A stretch of 64,000 nucleotides of DNA from Prosthecobacter sp. SYSU 5D2 (GCF_039655865.1 NZ_JBBYXL010000008.1:62001-126000), one strand, 5' to 3'. Shown: positions 50,848 through 61,194, counted from the first letter of the stretch. Numbers and translations: made by a program. The notes: generated by a model from the sequence alone, not told the origin.

Positions 50848-53292
50848 GTGGACGTAGGAAAAACAGGGCGACAAGCAGTCACCCAAGCTGCCGTGGGCAG
50901 CCTGGGGAAAGGCTATGGCCAGATAAGCCTGATGTGGCGCGCGTGGATGATCGCCGGCATCTATGCCGCAGTGGCCACCCTATGGATCTACTACTCAGAT
51001 GCCGCCCTGCTGGCGCTGTTGAATGATCCTGAACTGCTGGTGCGCTGGAGCATTTACAAAGGCCTGGCCTTCGTCGCCGTGACGGCAGTCATGCTCCTGC
51101 TGATGATGCGGAGGGCCTTTGGCCGCATCGGCAAAGGCTACGAGGAGCTAAAGGCGCATGAGAAGGAGCTGGAGCGGCAAAAGCGCCTGTATGCCGCGCT
51201 GAGCCAGATCAACCAGTCCATCGTCTGGACCCGCTCACGGGAGGAACTGCTGCCCAAGATCTGCCAGAGCCTCACCCAGCATGGGGGATTCGACATGGCA
51301 TGGATCGGCCAGCATGATGAAGGCACCCACCGCCTGCTGCCGGTGGCGGCTTCGGGGGATGAAAACGGATACTTGCAGGATATCCAGATTTATACAGATG
51401 ACCGGCCGGAGGGACAGGGACCCTCCGGTACAGCCTTTCGGCAAAAGCAGCCGTATGTCTGCAATGATCTCCTCAATGACCCGGCTGCACAGCCATGGCG
51501 GGCGCAGGCATCCAGACGCGGATGGATGGCCTCCGCCGTATTCCCACTCCTGTTCCGGGGGGAGGTTTGGGGCACGCTGAATGTGTATGCCAAAGAAGCC
51601 GGGTTTTTCCAAAACCAGGAGTGTGATCTGCTCGCGGAGGCCGCCACGGACATCGCCTATGCACTGGATAATCTGGCCGGGGAGGAAGAGAAGCGGCAGG
51701 CGGAGACGGTGGCACAGCGGGAGATGGTTTTCTCCGCGACGATGATCGAGAGCATGCCCGGCATCCTGTATTTTTACAATGAGCAGGGCAAGTTCCTGCG
51801 CTGGAACCGGAACTTTGAAACCGTCACCGGCTACACCGGGGCGGAGATCGCCCGCATGCATCCGCTGGATTTCTTTGCCAGCGAGGATCAAAGGCCGTTG
51901 GAAGAACGGATTGCCGAGGTGTTTGCCCAGGGGGAATCCCACATTGAGGCACCCTTCCTGGCCAAGGACGGGCAGACGACACCGTACTTTTTTACAGGCA
52001 GGCGCGTGGACTATGACGGCATGCGCTGCCTCGTCGGCGTGGGCATTGACATTTCTGAGCGGAAGGCGGCGGAGGTGGCGCTGACGAAGAGTGAGCAGCG
52101 CTACCGGACCACGCTGGAAAACATCCTGGAAGGCTGCCAGATCCTGGCCCCGGACTGGACGTATCTCTACATGAACCAGGCCGCGGCGGACCACAACCGC
52201 CGCCCCCGTGAGGAACTGCTGGGAAAAACGATGCTGGAGGTCTGGCCAGGCATCGAGGCAGCACCGGTCTTTACCCTGCTGAAGCGCTGCCAGGATGAAC
52301 GCATAGGCCTGCATGAGGAGACCGAGTTCCGTTTCATGGACGGAACCAGTGGCTGGTTCGACGTGCGGGTGCAGCCCGTGCCGGAGGGGATCTTTGTCCT
52401 TTCCATTGACATCACCGAGCGGCATGAGGCGGAAAAGAAGCTGGTGGAACTCAACGAGAGCCTGGAGCTGAAGGTGGCAGAGCGCACCGAGGAGCTGCGG
52501 CAGGCGCTCGTGCGGGCAGAGGCGGCGGACCGGCTGAAGTCCGCCTTCCTGGCCACCATGTCCCATGAGCTGCGCACACCGCTAAACTCCATCATCGGCT
52601 TCACGGGCATTCTTTTGCAAGGGCTGGCCGGGCCGCTGAATGAGGAGCAGCACAAGCAGATGGGCATGGTGCGGGGCAGCGCGCGGCACCTGCTGGAGCT
52701 CATCAACGACGTGCTGGACCTGTCCAAGATTGAGGCGGGACAGCTGGAGGTGAGGAACGAAACCTTTGACCTGCGGGAGGTGATGGACCGGGTGGTAGGC
52801 ACCCTGCGGCCCATGGCGCAGAAGAAGGGCCTGCTGCTGGATGTGGAGAGAACGGAGGAGGCAGGGAAAGCGCGGGGAGACCGCCGGCGGATGGAACAGG
52901 TGCTGATCAACCTGGTGAACAATGGCATCAAGTTTACGGAGGCCGGAAGCGTCACGTTAAAGGCGGATGTCCTGGCGGATTATCAGCCTGCGGATGGCAC
53001 AGCAGGCCTGGGCCCGGCCGTGCGGCTGCAGGTGGTGGATACAGGCATGGGCATCAAGCCGGCGGACCTGGGGAATCTGTTCCTCCCCTTCCGGCAGATT
53101 GATACCGGCCTGTCCCGCCAGCATGAGGGCACAGGCCTGGGCCTGGCCATCTGCCGCCGCCTCATCGGGCTCATGGGCGGAGAGATCTCTGCGGCGAGCG
53201 AGTGGGGCAAGGGCAGCACGTTTACAGTGATTTTACCTTTGGATAGGGATGCCCCATCGAAACCTGAACCTGAATCTGGAGGCCTGACATGA
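50848..53292 (+). CDS. membrane histidine kinase with GAF and PAS domains
   Basis: An 814-residue protein if started at GTG 50848; an ATG at 50932 (MWRAWM) is an alternative start before the first membrane helix. Two transmembrane helices (about 30-48 and 70-90) are followed by GAF (about 115-285), two PAS domains (about 300-420 and 425-535), a coiled coil (LESLELKVAERTEEL), HisKA with SHELRTPLN (His573) and HATPase (about 685-805, GTGLGLAICRRL). There is no receiver. Its stop overlaps the start of the stand-alone receiver gene at 53289, which is its likely partner. Confidence 0.88.
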   Translation: MDVGKTGRQAVTQAAVGSLGKGYGQISLMWRAWMIAGIYAAVATLWIYYSDAALLALLNDPELLVRWSIYKGLAFVAVTAVMLLLMMRRAFGRIGKGYEELKAHEKELERQKRLYAALSQINQSIVWTRSREELLPKICQSLTQHGGFDMAWIGQHDEGTHRLLPVAASGDENGYLQDIQIYTDDRPEGQGPSGTAFRQKQPYVCNDLLNDPAAQPWRAQASRRGWMASAVFPLLFRGEVWGTLNVYAKEAGFFQNQECDLLAEAATDIAYALDNLAGEEEKRQAETVAQREMVFSATMIESMPGILYFYNEQGKFLRWNRNFETVTGYTGAEIARMHPLDFFASEDQRPLEERIAEVFAQGESHIEAPFLAKDGQTTPYFFTGRRVDYDGMRCLVGVGIDISERKAAEVALTKSEQRYRTTLENILEGCQILAPDWTYLYMNQAAADHNRRPREELLGKTMLEVWPGIEAAPVFTLLKRCQDERIGLHEETEFRFMDGTSGWFDVRVQPVPEGIFVLSIDITERHEAEKKLVELNESLELKVAERTEELRQALVRAEAADRLKSAFLATMSHELRTPLNSIIGFTGILLQGLAGPLNEEQHKQMGMVRGSARHLLELINDVLDLSKIEAGQLEVRNETFDLREVMDRVVGTLRPMAQKKGLLLDVERTEEAGKARGDRRRMEQVLINLVNNGIKFTEAGSVTLKADVLADYQPADGTAGLGPAVRLQVVDTGMGIKPADLGNLFLPFRQIDTGLSRQHEGTGLGLAICRRLIGLMGGEISAASEWGKGSTFTVILPLDRDAPSKPEPESGGLT

Positions 53293-53744
53293 AGCGCACG
53301 ATTTTGATGATCGAGGACAATGAGCAAAATGCGTATCTGGCCACTTTTTTGCTGGAGAAGCATGGCTATGAGGTCGTGTCCGTGAAGGACGGCCCCAGCG
53401 GGCTCGCGGTGGTGAAGACCATGGTGCCGGACTACATCCTGCTGGACATCCAGCTTCCAGGAATGGACGGCTATGCGGTGGCCAGGGAGCTGAGGAAGGA
53501 AGCAAGCCTGCGGGAAACGCCGATCATCGCCGTGACCTCTTATGCCATGGAGGGTGACCGGCAGAAGTCTCTGGATGCGGGCTGCACCGGCTACATTGAG
53601 AAGCCGATCAATCCGGAGACATTCGTCAAGGAAGTGGAAACGTATGGAAGTGTTATTTCCGAGTTCCAGCCTCTGACGGATTCTGATAGTGATACCCAAA
53701 AAACTGATTCACCTGATCTTCCTGACCCAAACCCGACCCTATGA
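53289..53744 (+). CDS. single-domain response regulator
   Basis: A 151-residue CheY-like receiver. Asp pair in LMIEDNEQN, phosphorylation site Asp53 (ILLDIQLPGMDG), Thr/Ser in AVTSYAMEGD, and Lys in YIEKPINPETF. The last ~30 residues are a Ser/Asp/Pro-rich tail without a DNA-binding domain. It overlaps the kinase genes on both sides by four bases. It probably relays phosphate between the flanking kinases. Confidence 0.88.
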   Translation: MKRTILMIEDNEQNAYLATFLLEKHGYEVVSVKDGPSGLAVVKTMVPDYILLDIQLPGMDGYAVARELRKEASLRETPIIAVTSYAMEGDRQKSLDAGCTGYIEKPINPETFVKEVETYGSVISEFQPLTDSDSDTQKTDSPDLPDPNPTL

Positions 53745-56700
53745 CCAGTGTTCTCATCGTTGATGATAAGATTGAGAATCTGTACTACCTGGAGGTGCTG
53801 CTAAAGGGGCACGGTTATACGGTGACCACAGCCTGCCATGGGGCGGAGGCGCTGACGAAGGCGCGCATGAATCCGCCGGATGTGATCATCTCCGACCTGC
53901 TCATGCCGGTCATGGACGGCTACACGCTGCTGAGATACTGGAAGGCCGATGCGAGGTTGAAGCTGGCACCTTTCATCGTCTATACGGCGACTTATACGCA
54001 GGCCGAGGATGAAGAGCTGGCGATGAACCTGGGCGCGGATGCCTTCATCCTGAAACCGGCAGAACCGGAAGAGTTTCTTGAAAAGCTTGAAACGGTGAAG
54101 GCGATGACCGCCGATAAACAGCCCGCCCAGCCGAAGGTGACCTCGGGCACTGAGGAGGAGCTGATGAAGGTCTATAGCCAGACGCTGATCCGCAAGCTGG
54201 AGGAGAAGACGCTGGAGCTGGAGGAAACCAACCGGAGGCTGGAACGTGACATCGCGGAACGGAAGGAAATGGAGGTGCTGCTGCGGGCGAGCGAGGCCAG
54301 CATGGCCACGGCCCAGAAAATAGCGCATTTTGGCAGCTGGGAACTGGAGCTGCGGGATCTGGAGAAGATGGATGAAAATCCGCTGCGCTGGTCCAATGAA
54401 GTGTTCCGCATTTTAGGCCTGCAACCAGGTGCGGTGGAGGTGACGCCGAAGCTGTTCATGGAGTTTACCCACCCGGATGACCGTGGGCCGGTGCGGGAGG
54501 CCGTGGTGAAAGCAGTGCAGGAGAGGCGTGAATACACCGTGACCAACCGCATGAGGCGGTCTGACGGGGAGGAAAGGCTTGTGCACCAGATGGCGCAGAT
54601 CATCTATGACGATGAGACGGGCCAACCATTAAAAATGGTGGGCACCGCGCATGACATCACGGAGGCGCGCAAGGCGCAGGCAGCGCTGGAGGAGAGCGAG
54701 CGCGAACAGCGGCGGCTGGCAGAGAGGCTGGCAGCCGCCCAGGTGCTGGCCAAGATGGGCAGTTGGGAGACAGACATCGCCACGGGAATCGTGACATGGT
54801 CCAACGAAGTCTATGCGATTTTTGATCAGGAGCCGGGTACGTTTTTACCAACCCATGCAGGCTTCCTGGAAATGGTGCATCCGGATGACCGGGCGGCGGT
54901 GGACGAGGCCTTCAATGCCTCATTGGCGCATGGTCAGGCCCGGGAGATGGAGCACCGGCTGCTCATGCCGGACGGCAGCATCAAGCATGTGCGGGAGCGC
55001 TGGCAGGTGATCCATGATGAGGATGGACGGCCGCTGTATGCGCGGGGTACCTGCCAGGACATCACAGAGAGGAAGCTGGCCGAGCTGGAAATCCAGCGGA
55101 AGACGGACCTGCTGAATGCCGTGGCAGACAGCACACCGGATGCGGTCTTCATCAAGGATGTGGAGGGGAAGTACCTGCTTTTCAACAAGGGGGCGGCGAA
55201 GCTCGTCGGACGTGAGGTGGACGAGGTCATCGGACAGGATGATGTCTATTTATTCGGGCCGGAGGGAGCAGATGTGGTGAGGGAAAGTGACCGTAAGGTG
55301 ATGGAGACGGGCCTGCCCCTGATGGCGGAAGAGAACCTGACGGCAGACGGGGTGACCCGCCTGTACCTGGCCACAAAGGCCCCCTACTATGATCCTGAAG
55401 GAAAGCTGCTGGGCCTGGTGGGCATCTCCCGTGACATCACGGAGAGCCGGCGCACTCAGATGGAGCTGAGCCGGACGGCGGAGCGGCTGTCCACCACGAT
55501 GGAGAGCATGTCGGATGCGTTTTACCTGCTGGACCCGGCGACCTGGACCTTTGTTTACCTGAATGCAGAAGCTGAACGGGTTCTCAGACGCAAGCGGGCG
55601 GATCTGCTGGGCAAAGTCATCTGGGAGGAATTCCCCGAGGCGGTGGATTCAGCCCTGTATGAAACCTACCACCAGGCCGTGCATGAGAAGACCTCGGCGC
55701 GGCTGGAGTTTTATTACCCGGCTCTGGATAACTGGTTTGAACTGAATGCCCATGCCTCGCCTGAAGGACTCGCGGTTTACTTCCGGGTCATCACGGCCAG
55801 GAAATTGGCGGAAGAGGCTCTGCATACTTATACTCAGGAGATCCGCGACCTGTGTACAACGCTGGATGAGCATGCCATCGTGGCCCGCACGGATGCCAAG
55901 GGGAAGATCACCTATGTGAATGACAAATTCTGCGCCATCTCCAAGTACACACGTGAGGAGCTGCTGGGGAAAGACCACCGGGTGGTGAACTCGGGGCACC
56001 ATACAAAGGATTTCATCCGGGGGCTGTGGGAGACGATCAATTCGGGCCGGGTGTGGCAGGGGGAGATGAAAAACAAGGCCAAGGACGGAACGCACTATTG
56101 GGTGGACACGACCATCGTGCCCTTTCTGGACAGCGCAGGAAAGCCGGTTCAGTTTGTCGCTATCCGCACGGACATCACAGCGGCCAAAAAGACACTGGAA
56201 GATCTGCAAGTGAGCGAGGACCGTTACCGGCAGGCGACGGCGCAACTGACCAATGTGCTGAATTCCTCCCTGGATGTGATCTGCTCCGTGGATGCAGAGG
56301 GCCGGTTCGTGCAGCTGAACCGGACCTGTGAAGATCTCTGGGGCCGGACGGCGGAGGAACTGATGGGCACCGCCTATATGGACATGGTGCATCCGGATGA
56401 TCATGCCCGGACAGTGGAGGCGGCGGCTTCCATCATGGCAGGAAATGCGACCAGCCGGTTTGAAAACCGGTATATCCAGAAGGATGGCAGAACCATTCAC
56501 ATTCAATGGTCAGCACGCTGGTCTGAGGAGGAGCAGACGATGTTTTGCGTGGGGCGTGACATCACCGCGGCGAAGCAGAATGCGGAGCGGATCGCTGAAC
56601 AGGCCGCCCTGCTGGACAAGGCCCAGGATGCCATCCTCGTGCGGGATCTGGAGCACCACATTCTCTACTGGAACCAGAGCGCGGAACGTCTGTATGGCTG

Positions 56701-58081
56701 GACGGCGGAGGAGGCGTTGGGGCGGTCCATCCAGGAGCTTTTATACAATGAGCCAAAGGCCTTCATCGCAGCCACGCAGCAGACCATTGCGACCGGGGAA
56801 TGGACAGGGGAACTGCAACAGATGAAGAAAAACGGGCAGACGCTGACGGTGGAGTGCCGCTGGACGCTTGTCAGAGATGATGCGGGACAGCCCAGATCCA
56901 TCCTGGCCATCAACACCGACATCTCGGAGCGCAAGAAGCTCGAGCAGCAGTTCCTCCGCGCACAGCGCATGGAGAGCATCGGCACGCTGGCAGGCGGCAT
57001 CGCCCATGATTTGAACAACGTGCTCTCGCCCATCATGATGTCCATTGACCTGCTGAAGCTCACCGAAACCGACCCGCAACGGCTCGGCATCCTCAGCACC
57101 ATCGAATCCAGCACCAAGAGGGGCGCGGACATGGTGAAGCAGGTGCTCTCCTTTGCCCGTGGCATGGAAGGGCAGCAGGTGGAAGTGGAGGTGCTGCCGC
57201 TGCTGAGAGAGGTGGAGAAAATCGCCAACGAAACGTTCCTGAAAAACATCGAGGTGCGCAGCAAGTTCCCGGCGGACCTGTGGACGGTGGAAGGGGACCC
57301 GACCCAACTGCACCAGGTGCTGGTCAACCTGTGCGTGAATGCGCGGGATGCGATGCCGCAAGGCGGCACGCTGACGCTCTCAGCCAGCAACCTGCGCATG
57401 GACGAGCACTATGTGGCCATGAACCTGGATGCCAAAGTAGGACCGTATGTGGCCATCCATGTGGAGGATACGGGGACGGGCATGAGCCCGGAAGTGATGG
57501 ACCGCATCTTTGAGCCGTTCTTTACCACCAAGGAGCTGGGCAAGGGCACCGGCCTGGGCCTCTCCACCACCATCGCCATCATCAAGAGCCACGGCGGCTT
57601 TGTGCGCGTCTACAGCGAGCTGGGCGTCGGCACGCGCTTTCACGTTTACCTGCCTGCACACACACACGTCCGGGTGAATGAGGCGAAGGCGGTTATTGAA
57701 GAGCTGCCGCGCGGCAACGGCGAACTGGTGCTGCTGGTGGATGATGAGGCCGCCGTGCGCCAGATCACCCGGCAGACGCTGGAGGCCTTTGGCTACCGGG
57801 TCATGCTGGCATCGGACGGGGCGGAGGCCACGGCGCACTATGCCACGCACCGGGACGAGATCGCCATCGTGCTGACGGATATGATGATGCCGGTGATGGA
57901 CGGGCCGACCATGATCCCGGTGCTCATGCGCATCAACCCGGAGGTGCGCATCATCGCCGCCAGCGGGCTGAATGCCAACGGCATGGTCGCCAAAGCCGCC
58001 AATGCGGGAGTGAAGCACTTCATCCCCAAACCGTACACGGCTGAGACGCTGCTAAAGACACTGAAAGCGGTCCTGGCATGA
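53741..58081 (+). CDS. soluble REC - 7xPAS - kinase - REC hybrid
   Basis: A 1446-residue protein with no membrane segment. The N-terminal receiver has Asp52 (ISDLLMPVMDG). Seven PAS/PAC units follow (about 180-310, 315-445, 450-575, 580-690, 695-825, 830-950 and 955-1070), many ending in the usual DIT.RK signature. HisKA has the group-specific GGIAHDLNNVLSP (His1089), then HATPase with GTGLGLSTTIAII. The C-terminal receiver has Asp1380 (LTDMMMPVMDG). The part from LEQQFLRAQRMESIG onward is nearly the same as in the protein at 61253. It likely integrates several cytoplasmic signals and passes phosphate on by relay; no output domain. Confidence 0.9.
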   Translation: MTSVLIVDDKIENLYYLEVLLKGHGYTVTTACHGAEALTKARMNPPDVIISDLLMPVMDGYTLLRYWKADARLKLAPFIVYTATYTQAEDEELAMNLGADAFILKPAEPEEFLEKLETVKAMTADKQPAQPKVTSGTEEELMKVYSQTLIRKLEEKTLELEETNRRLERDIAERKEMEVLLRASEASMATAQKIAHFGSWELELRDLEKMDENPLRWSNEVFRILGLQPGAVEVTPKLFMEFTHPDDRGPVREAVVKAVQERREYTVTNRMRRSDGEERLVHQMAQIIYDDETGQPLKMVGTAHDITEARKAQAALEESEREQRRLAERLAAAQVLAKMGSWETDIATGIVTWSNEVYAIFDQEPGTFLPTHAGFLEMVHPDDRAAVDEAFNASLAHGQAREMEHRLLMPDGSIKHVRERWQVIHDEDGRPLYARGTCQDITERKLAELEIQRKTDLLNAVADSTPDAVFIKDVEGKYLLFNKGAAKLVGREVDEVIGQDDVYLFGPEGADVVRESDRKVMETGLPLMAEENLTADGVTRLYLATKAPYYDPEGKLLGLVGISRDITESRRTQMELSRTAERLSTTMESMSDAFYLLDPATWTFVYLNAEAERVLRRKRADLLGKVIWEEFPEAVDSALYETYHQAVHEKTSARLEFYYPALDNWFELNAHASPEGLAVYFRVITARKLAEEALHTYTQEIRDLCTTLDEHAIVARTDAKGKITYVNDKFCAISKYTREELLGKDHRVVNSGHHTKDFIRGLWETINSGRVWQGEMKNKAKDGTHYWVDTTIVPFLDSAGKPVQFVAIRTDITAAKKTLEDLQVSEDRYRQATAQLTNVLNSSLDVICSVDAEGRFVQLNRTCEDLWGRTAEELMGTAYMDMVHPDDHARTVEAAASIMAGNATSRFENRYIQKDGRTIHIQWSARWSEEEQTMFCVGRDITAAKQNAERIAEQAALLDKAQDAILVRDLEHHILYWNQSAERLYGWTAEEALGRSIQELLYNEPKAFIAATQQTIATGEWTGELQQMKKNGQTLTVECRWTLVRDDAGQPRSILAINTDISERKKLEQQFLRAQRMESIGTLAGGIAHDLNNVLSPIMMSIDLLKLTETDPQRLGILSTIESSTKRGADMVKQVLSFARGMEGQQVEVEVLPLLREVEKIANETFLKNIEVRSKFPADLWTVEGDPTQLHQVLVNLCVNARDAMPQGGTLTLSASNLRMDEHYVAMNLDAKVGPYVAIHVEDTGTGMSPEVMDRIFEPFFTTKELGKGTGLGLSTTIAIIKSHGGFVRVYSELGVGTRFHVYLPAHTHVRVNEAKAVIEELPRGNGELVLLVDDEAAVRQITRQTLEAFGYRVMLASDGAEATAHYATHRDEIAIVLTDMMMPVMDGPTMIPVLMRINPEVRIIAASGLNANGMVAKAANAGVKHFIPKPYTAETLLKTLKAVLA

Positions 58082-58093
58082 AAAGAGGGCATT

Positions 58094-58608
58094 ATACTGA
58101 TTTCCAAAATGGTTGTCTGAAAAGTCCGTGCCAGCGAATGGGGCTCATCCAATCCAAAGCCCGCCTGAAGCTCCTCAGCATGCGGTCCTATCCCTCCGGT
58201 GTCCGGCGCACAAGCGTGTGGCTCCTGCCAGCCGCAGGGGTTCCGCAACCTCGCCTGAGCGCAGGCAAGCCTCTGTTTGGCCCGCTTTTTCTAGCCCGAA
58301 GGGCTAACCCATGAGTAGCCGGAAGGTGACGCGAGCCTCGGCGAGCTAACCTCCGGTCAGGCAAGCACGACCCGTCTTGAAGACCAACCCGCAGGGTTGC
58401 CCCATCAGATCGCCACCTGCATCGGCGTCATGGTGCCGATGGGGCTGCTCCTGCGGAGCAGGTCGTGGATGGGTAACGCTCCGTCGTAATCGGAGGTCTG
58501 GCTCGCTCAGGCTCGCCGACACACCAGCTATTCATGGGCAGCCCTACGGGCTGGGGGTGCAAAGGGTGAGTGGCTGAATTTTGGACATTCTTTTTGGAAA
58601 TCGGTATA
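58094..58608. repeat. inverted pair framing repeat copy F between two kinase genes
   Basis: TATACTGATTTCCAAAA at 58094-58110 and its partner at 58592-58608 (TTTTGGAAATCGGTATA) are inverted copies with one mismatch. Weaker pairing continues inward over ~9 more bases. Between them is copy F (58293-58552). The block lies directly after the stop of the long kinase gene and would fold into a long stem; it may separate the two signalling operons. From 58609 to 58787 I see no gene; it should hold the promoter of the next kinase gene. Confidence 0.6.
58293..58552 (+). repeat. interspersed inverted-end repeat, copy F (diverged, distant copy)
   Basis: A 260-bp member of the family at 38.6-40.6 kb. The left end is AGCCCGAAGGGCTAACCCAT and AGTAGCCGGA. 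The right end is AGCTATTCATGGGCAGCCCTACGGGCT, and the internal GCTCCTGCGGAGCAGGTCG and AACCCGCAGGGTTGCCCCATCAG hairpins are conserved. The hairpins changed in concert on both arms (e.g. CTCC/GGAG kept, outer bases changed), which suggests the palindromic structure is selected. Confidence 0.75.
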
Positions 58609-58787
58609 GAGAAACATTTATAGACGTTGTGCCCGGGTCAGATCGGGCATAACATAAGGTATTGCAGAATCGGGATTCCACCCCGGTCCTTACGCGCTTT
58701 CCAAGCCAGGCTAAAATAGACCCCCGAAAGCTTGTGCGTGTGTATCCAGTCAGCAACTGATCCAATGCGGATACTGAAACTGCAGCC

Positions 58788-60413
58788 ATGCCAAACCCCA
58801 TTCAAGAGAACCCGCAGCCCCCTGTGACTGAACCGTCGGTTGAGACGGTGACTGAGACCCTGCGCAAGGAGGTCCTGTTGAAAACCGGAGCGCTGCAAAA
58901 CGCGATTTTCAACAGCGCGAACTTTTCCTGCATCGCTACGGATGAACTGGGGGTGATCCAGATCTTCAATGTGGGGGCGGAGCGGATGCTGGGGTATGGC
59001 GCGGCGGAGGTGGTGAACATGATCACACCGGCGGACATCTCGGACCCGCAGGAGGTCATCACCCGGGCGGAGGTCCTGACGGCGGAGCTGGGTACAGCGA
59101 TCACACCGGGCTTTCAGGCGCTGGTATTCAAAGCATCCCGCGGGATCGAGGACATCTATGAGATGACTTACATCCGCAAGGATGGCAGCCGGTTTCCGGC
59201 AGTGGTGTCCGTGACGGCGCTACGGTCTGAGGAGGGGGAAATCATCGGTTATCTGCTGATTGGCACGGACAATACGGCACGCAAGGAGATCGAGGCGGAC
59301 AAGAGGAAGCTGGACCAGCGGCTCCGCGACCAGCAGTTCTACACACGGTCCCTCATCGAATCCAACATTGATGCGCTGATGACCACGGACCCGGCAGGCG
59401 TGATCACGGATGTGAACAAGCAAATGGAAGCGCTGACCGGTTGCACGCGGGATGAGCTGATCGGCGCCCCTTTTAAAAACAACTTCACGGACCCCCGGCG
59501 TGCGGAGGCGGGCATCAAGCTGGTGCTCAGTGAGAAGAAGGTGACGAACTATGAGCTGACGGCGCGGGCGCGCGACGGCAAGGAAACGGTGGTCTCCTAC
59601 AATGCGGCGACTTTTTATGACCGGGACCGGAAGCTGCAGGGGGTCTTCGCGGCGGCGCGTGATGTGACGGAGCTGAAGCGCTTTGAGCAGTCGCTGCAAA
59701 AGGCCAGCCAGATGAAGAGCGAGTTCCTGGCCAGCATGTCCCATGAGCTGCGGACGCCGCTGAACGGCATCATCGGGTTTGCGGAGTTCCTGGTGGACGG
59801 CAAGCCGGGGCCGCTGAATGCGAAGCAGAAGGAGTATCTGGGGGACATCCTCAACAGCGGGCAGCACCTGCTGCACCTGATCAATGATGTGCTGGACCTG
59901 GCGAAGGTGGAGGCAGGGAAGATGGAGCTGAACCCGGAATGCTTCCAGCCGCAGAATGCGATTGACCAGGTCTGCGCGGTGGTGAAGCCGAGCGCGCAGA
60001 AGAAGCGGATGCAGGTGAAGGTGTCCGTCTCCGCCGAGGTGGGGATGGTGATGCTGGACCAGCAGAAGTTCAAGCAGGTGCTCTACAACCTGGTGTCCAA
60101 TGCCATCAAGTTTACGGATGATGGCGGCCTGGTGCAGATCACGGTGATGCCATGCGCAAATGACCGTTTCACCTTGGCGGTGACGGACAACGGCATCGGC
60201 ATCCAGCCGGAGGACATCAAGCGCCTGTTCCAGGAATTTGAGCAGCTGGATTCCGGCGCGGCGCGGCGGTATGAGGGCTCGGGACTGGGCCTGGCACTGA
60301 CGCGGAAGATTGTGGAACTGCAAGACGGGCACATTGGGCTGGAGAGCGAGCCGGGCAAGGGAAGCACTTTTACCGTGACGCTGCCGGTCACCACCCACGC
60401 AATGAACCCATGA
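58788..60413 (+). CDS. soluble PAS-PAS histidine kinase
   Basis: A 541-residue protein from MPNPIQENPQPPV, without membrane segments. PAS 1 is at about 35-170 (FSCIATDELGVIQIFNVGAERMLGY), and PAS 2 at about 180-300 (DALMTTDPAGVITDVNKQMEALTG). HisKA has SHELRTPLNGII (His319). HATPase spans about 415-535, with DNGIGIQPEDIKRLFQEFEQLDSG and GSGLGLALTRKI. Its stop overlaps the start of the receiver gene at 60410. The FQEFEQLDSG type is common in kinases that work with single-domain receivers. Confidence 0.9.
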   Translation: MPNPIQENPQPPVTEPSVETVTETLRKEVLLKTGALQNAIFNSANFSCIATDELGVIQIFNVGAERMLGYGAAEVVNMITPADISDPQEVITRAEVLTAELGTAITPGFQALVFKASRGIEDIYEMTYIRKDGSRFPAVVSVTALRSEEGEIIGYLLIGTDNTARKEIEADKRKLDQRLRDQQFYTRSLIESNIDALMTTDPAGVITDVNKQMEALTGCTRDELIGAPFKNNFTDPRRAEAGIKLVLSEKKVTNYELTARARDGKETVVSYNAATFYDRDRKLQGVFAAARDVTELKRFEQSLQKASQMKSEFLASMSHELRTPLNGIIGFAEFLVDGKPGPLNAKQKEYLGDILNSGQHLLHLINDVLDLAKVEAGKMELNPECFQPQNAIDQVCAVVKPSAQKKRMQVKVSVSAEVGMVMLDQQKFKQVLYNLVSNAIKFTDDGGLVQITVMPCANDRFTLAVTDNGIGIQPEDIKRLFQEFEQLDSGAARRYEGSGLGLALTRKIVELQDGHIGLESEPGKGSTFTVTLPVTTHAMNP

Positions 60414-60814
60414 TGAAAAAACCCTGCCTGCTGGTGGTGGATGACCACCCGACGAACCTGAAACTGGTGTCCGATCTCCTGGAATTTGAAGATTATGAGG
60501 TGCTGCGCGCGGTGGATGCGGAGACGGCCCAGGAGATGATCCGGCTGACGGTGCCGGACCTGGTGCTGATGGACCTGGCGCTGCCGGGCATGGACGGGCT
60601 GACACTGACCCGGCTGCTGAAGGCGGACCCGGCGACGCGGCACATCATCATCGTGGCGCTGACCGCCTATGCAATGAAGGGGGATGAGGCGAAGGCGCGC
60701 GAGGCGGGCTGCGACGGCTACATCACCAAGCCCATTGATACCCGGTCCATCTGTGCGCAGGTGGCCGGTTATCTCAAAAAAGGACAGACGGCGCACAGCC
60801 CACAGACACTATGA
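60410..60814 (+). CDS. single-domain response regulator (DivK/CheY-like)
   Basis: A 134-residue receiver: VVDDHPTN at the start, phospho-acceptor Asp55 (LVLMDLALPGMDG), switch Thr in ALTAYAMKGDE, and Lys in GYITKPIDTRS. The DIALPGMDGLTLTRLLK and ALTAYAMKGDEAKA pattern resembles DivK. No output domain. Overlaps the kinase upstream and the next receiver downstream by four bases each, so it is one element of a relay operon. Confidence 0.88.
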   Translation: MMKKPCLLVVDDHPTNLKLVSDLLEFEDYEVLRAVDAETAQEMIRLTVPDLVLMDLALPGMDGLTLTRLLKADPATRHIIIVALTAYAMKGDEAKAREAGCDGYITKPIDTRSICAQVAGYLKKGQTAHSPQTL

Positions 60815-61194
60815 AAATACTCGTTATCGAAGACCAGCCGGCGGAGCTGAAACTGGCGCAGGATGTGCTGCAGGCGGCAGGCCATGAGGTGAACGGCGCC
60901 AGCACGGCGGATGAGGCCTATGACCTCATCGCCAGTGACCGGCCGGAGGTGATTTTGCTGGACCTGTACATGCCCGGAACAGACGGGCTGACACTGGTGC
61001 GGCAACTGAAAGGCGCGCCTGAAACGGCGGACATCCACATCGTGACGATGACATCCTATACGGAGACGTTTTCCAGAACCGCCACCCTGGCGGCGGGATC
61101 CGCCGCCTATCTTTTGAAACCGCTGAACACGCGGACGCTTTCTGACGACCTCCAGGCGGCAGTGGCCAGCAAACAGGCCCCTCCCCTGCCCTGA
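60811..61194 (+). CDS. single-domain response regulator
   Basis: A 127-residue receiver: VIEDQPAE, Asp51 (VILLDLYMPGTDG), TMTSYTETF and AYLLKPLNTRTLS. All catalytic positions are present. No output domain. It overlaps the preceding receiver gene by four bases and is followed after ~60 bases by the next hybrid kinase gene. Two adjacent receivers of different sequence suggest branching of the phosphate relay. Confidence 0.87.
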   Translation: MKILVIEDQPAELKLAQDVLQAAGHEVNGASTADEAYDLIASDRPEVILLDLYMPGTDGLTLVRQLKGAPETADIHIVTMTSYTETFSRTATLAAGSAAYLLKPLNTRTLSDDLQAAVASKQAPPLP

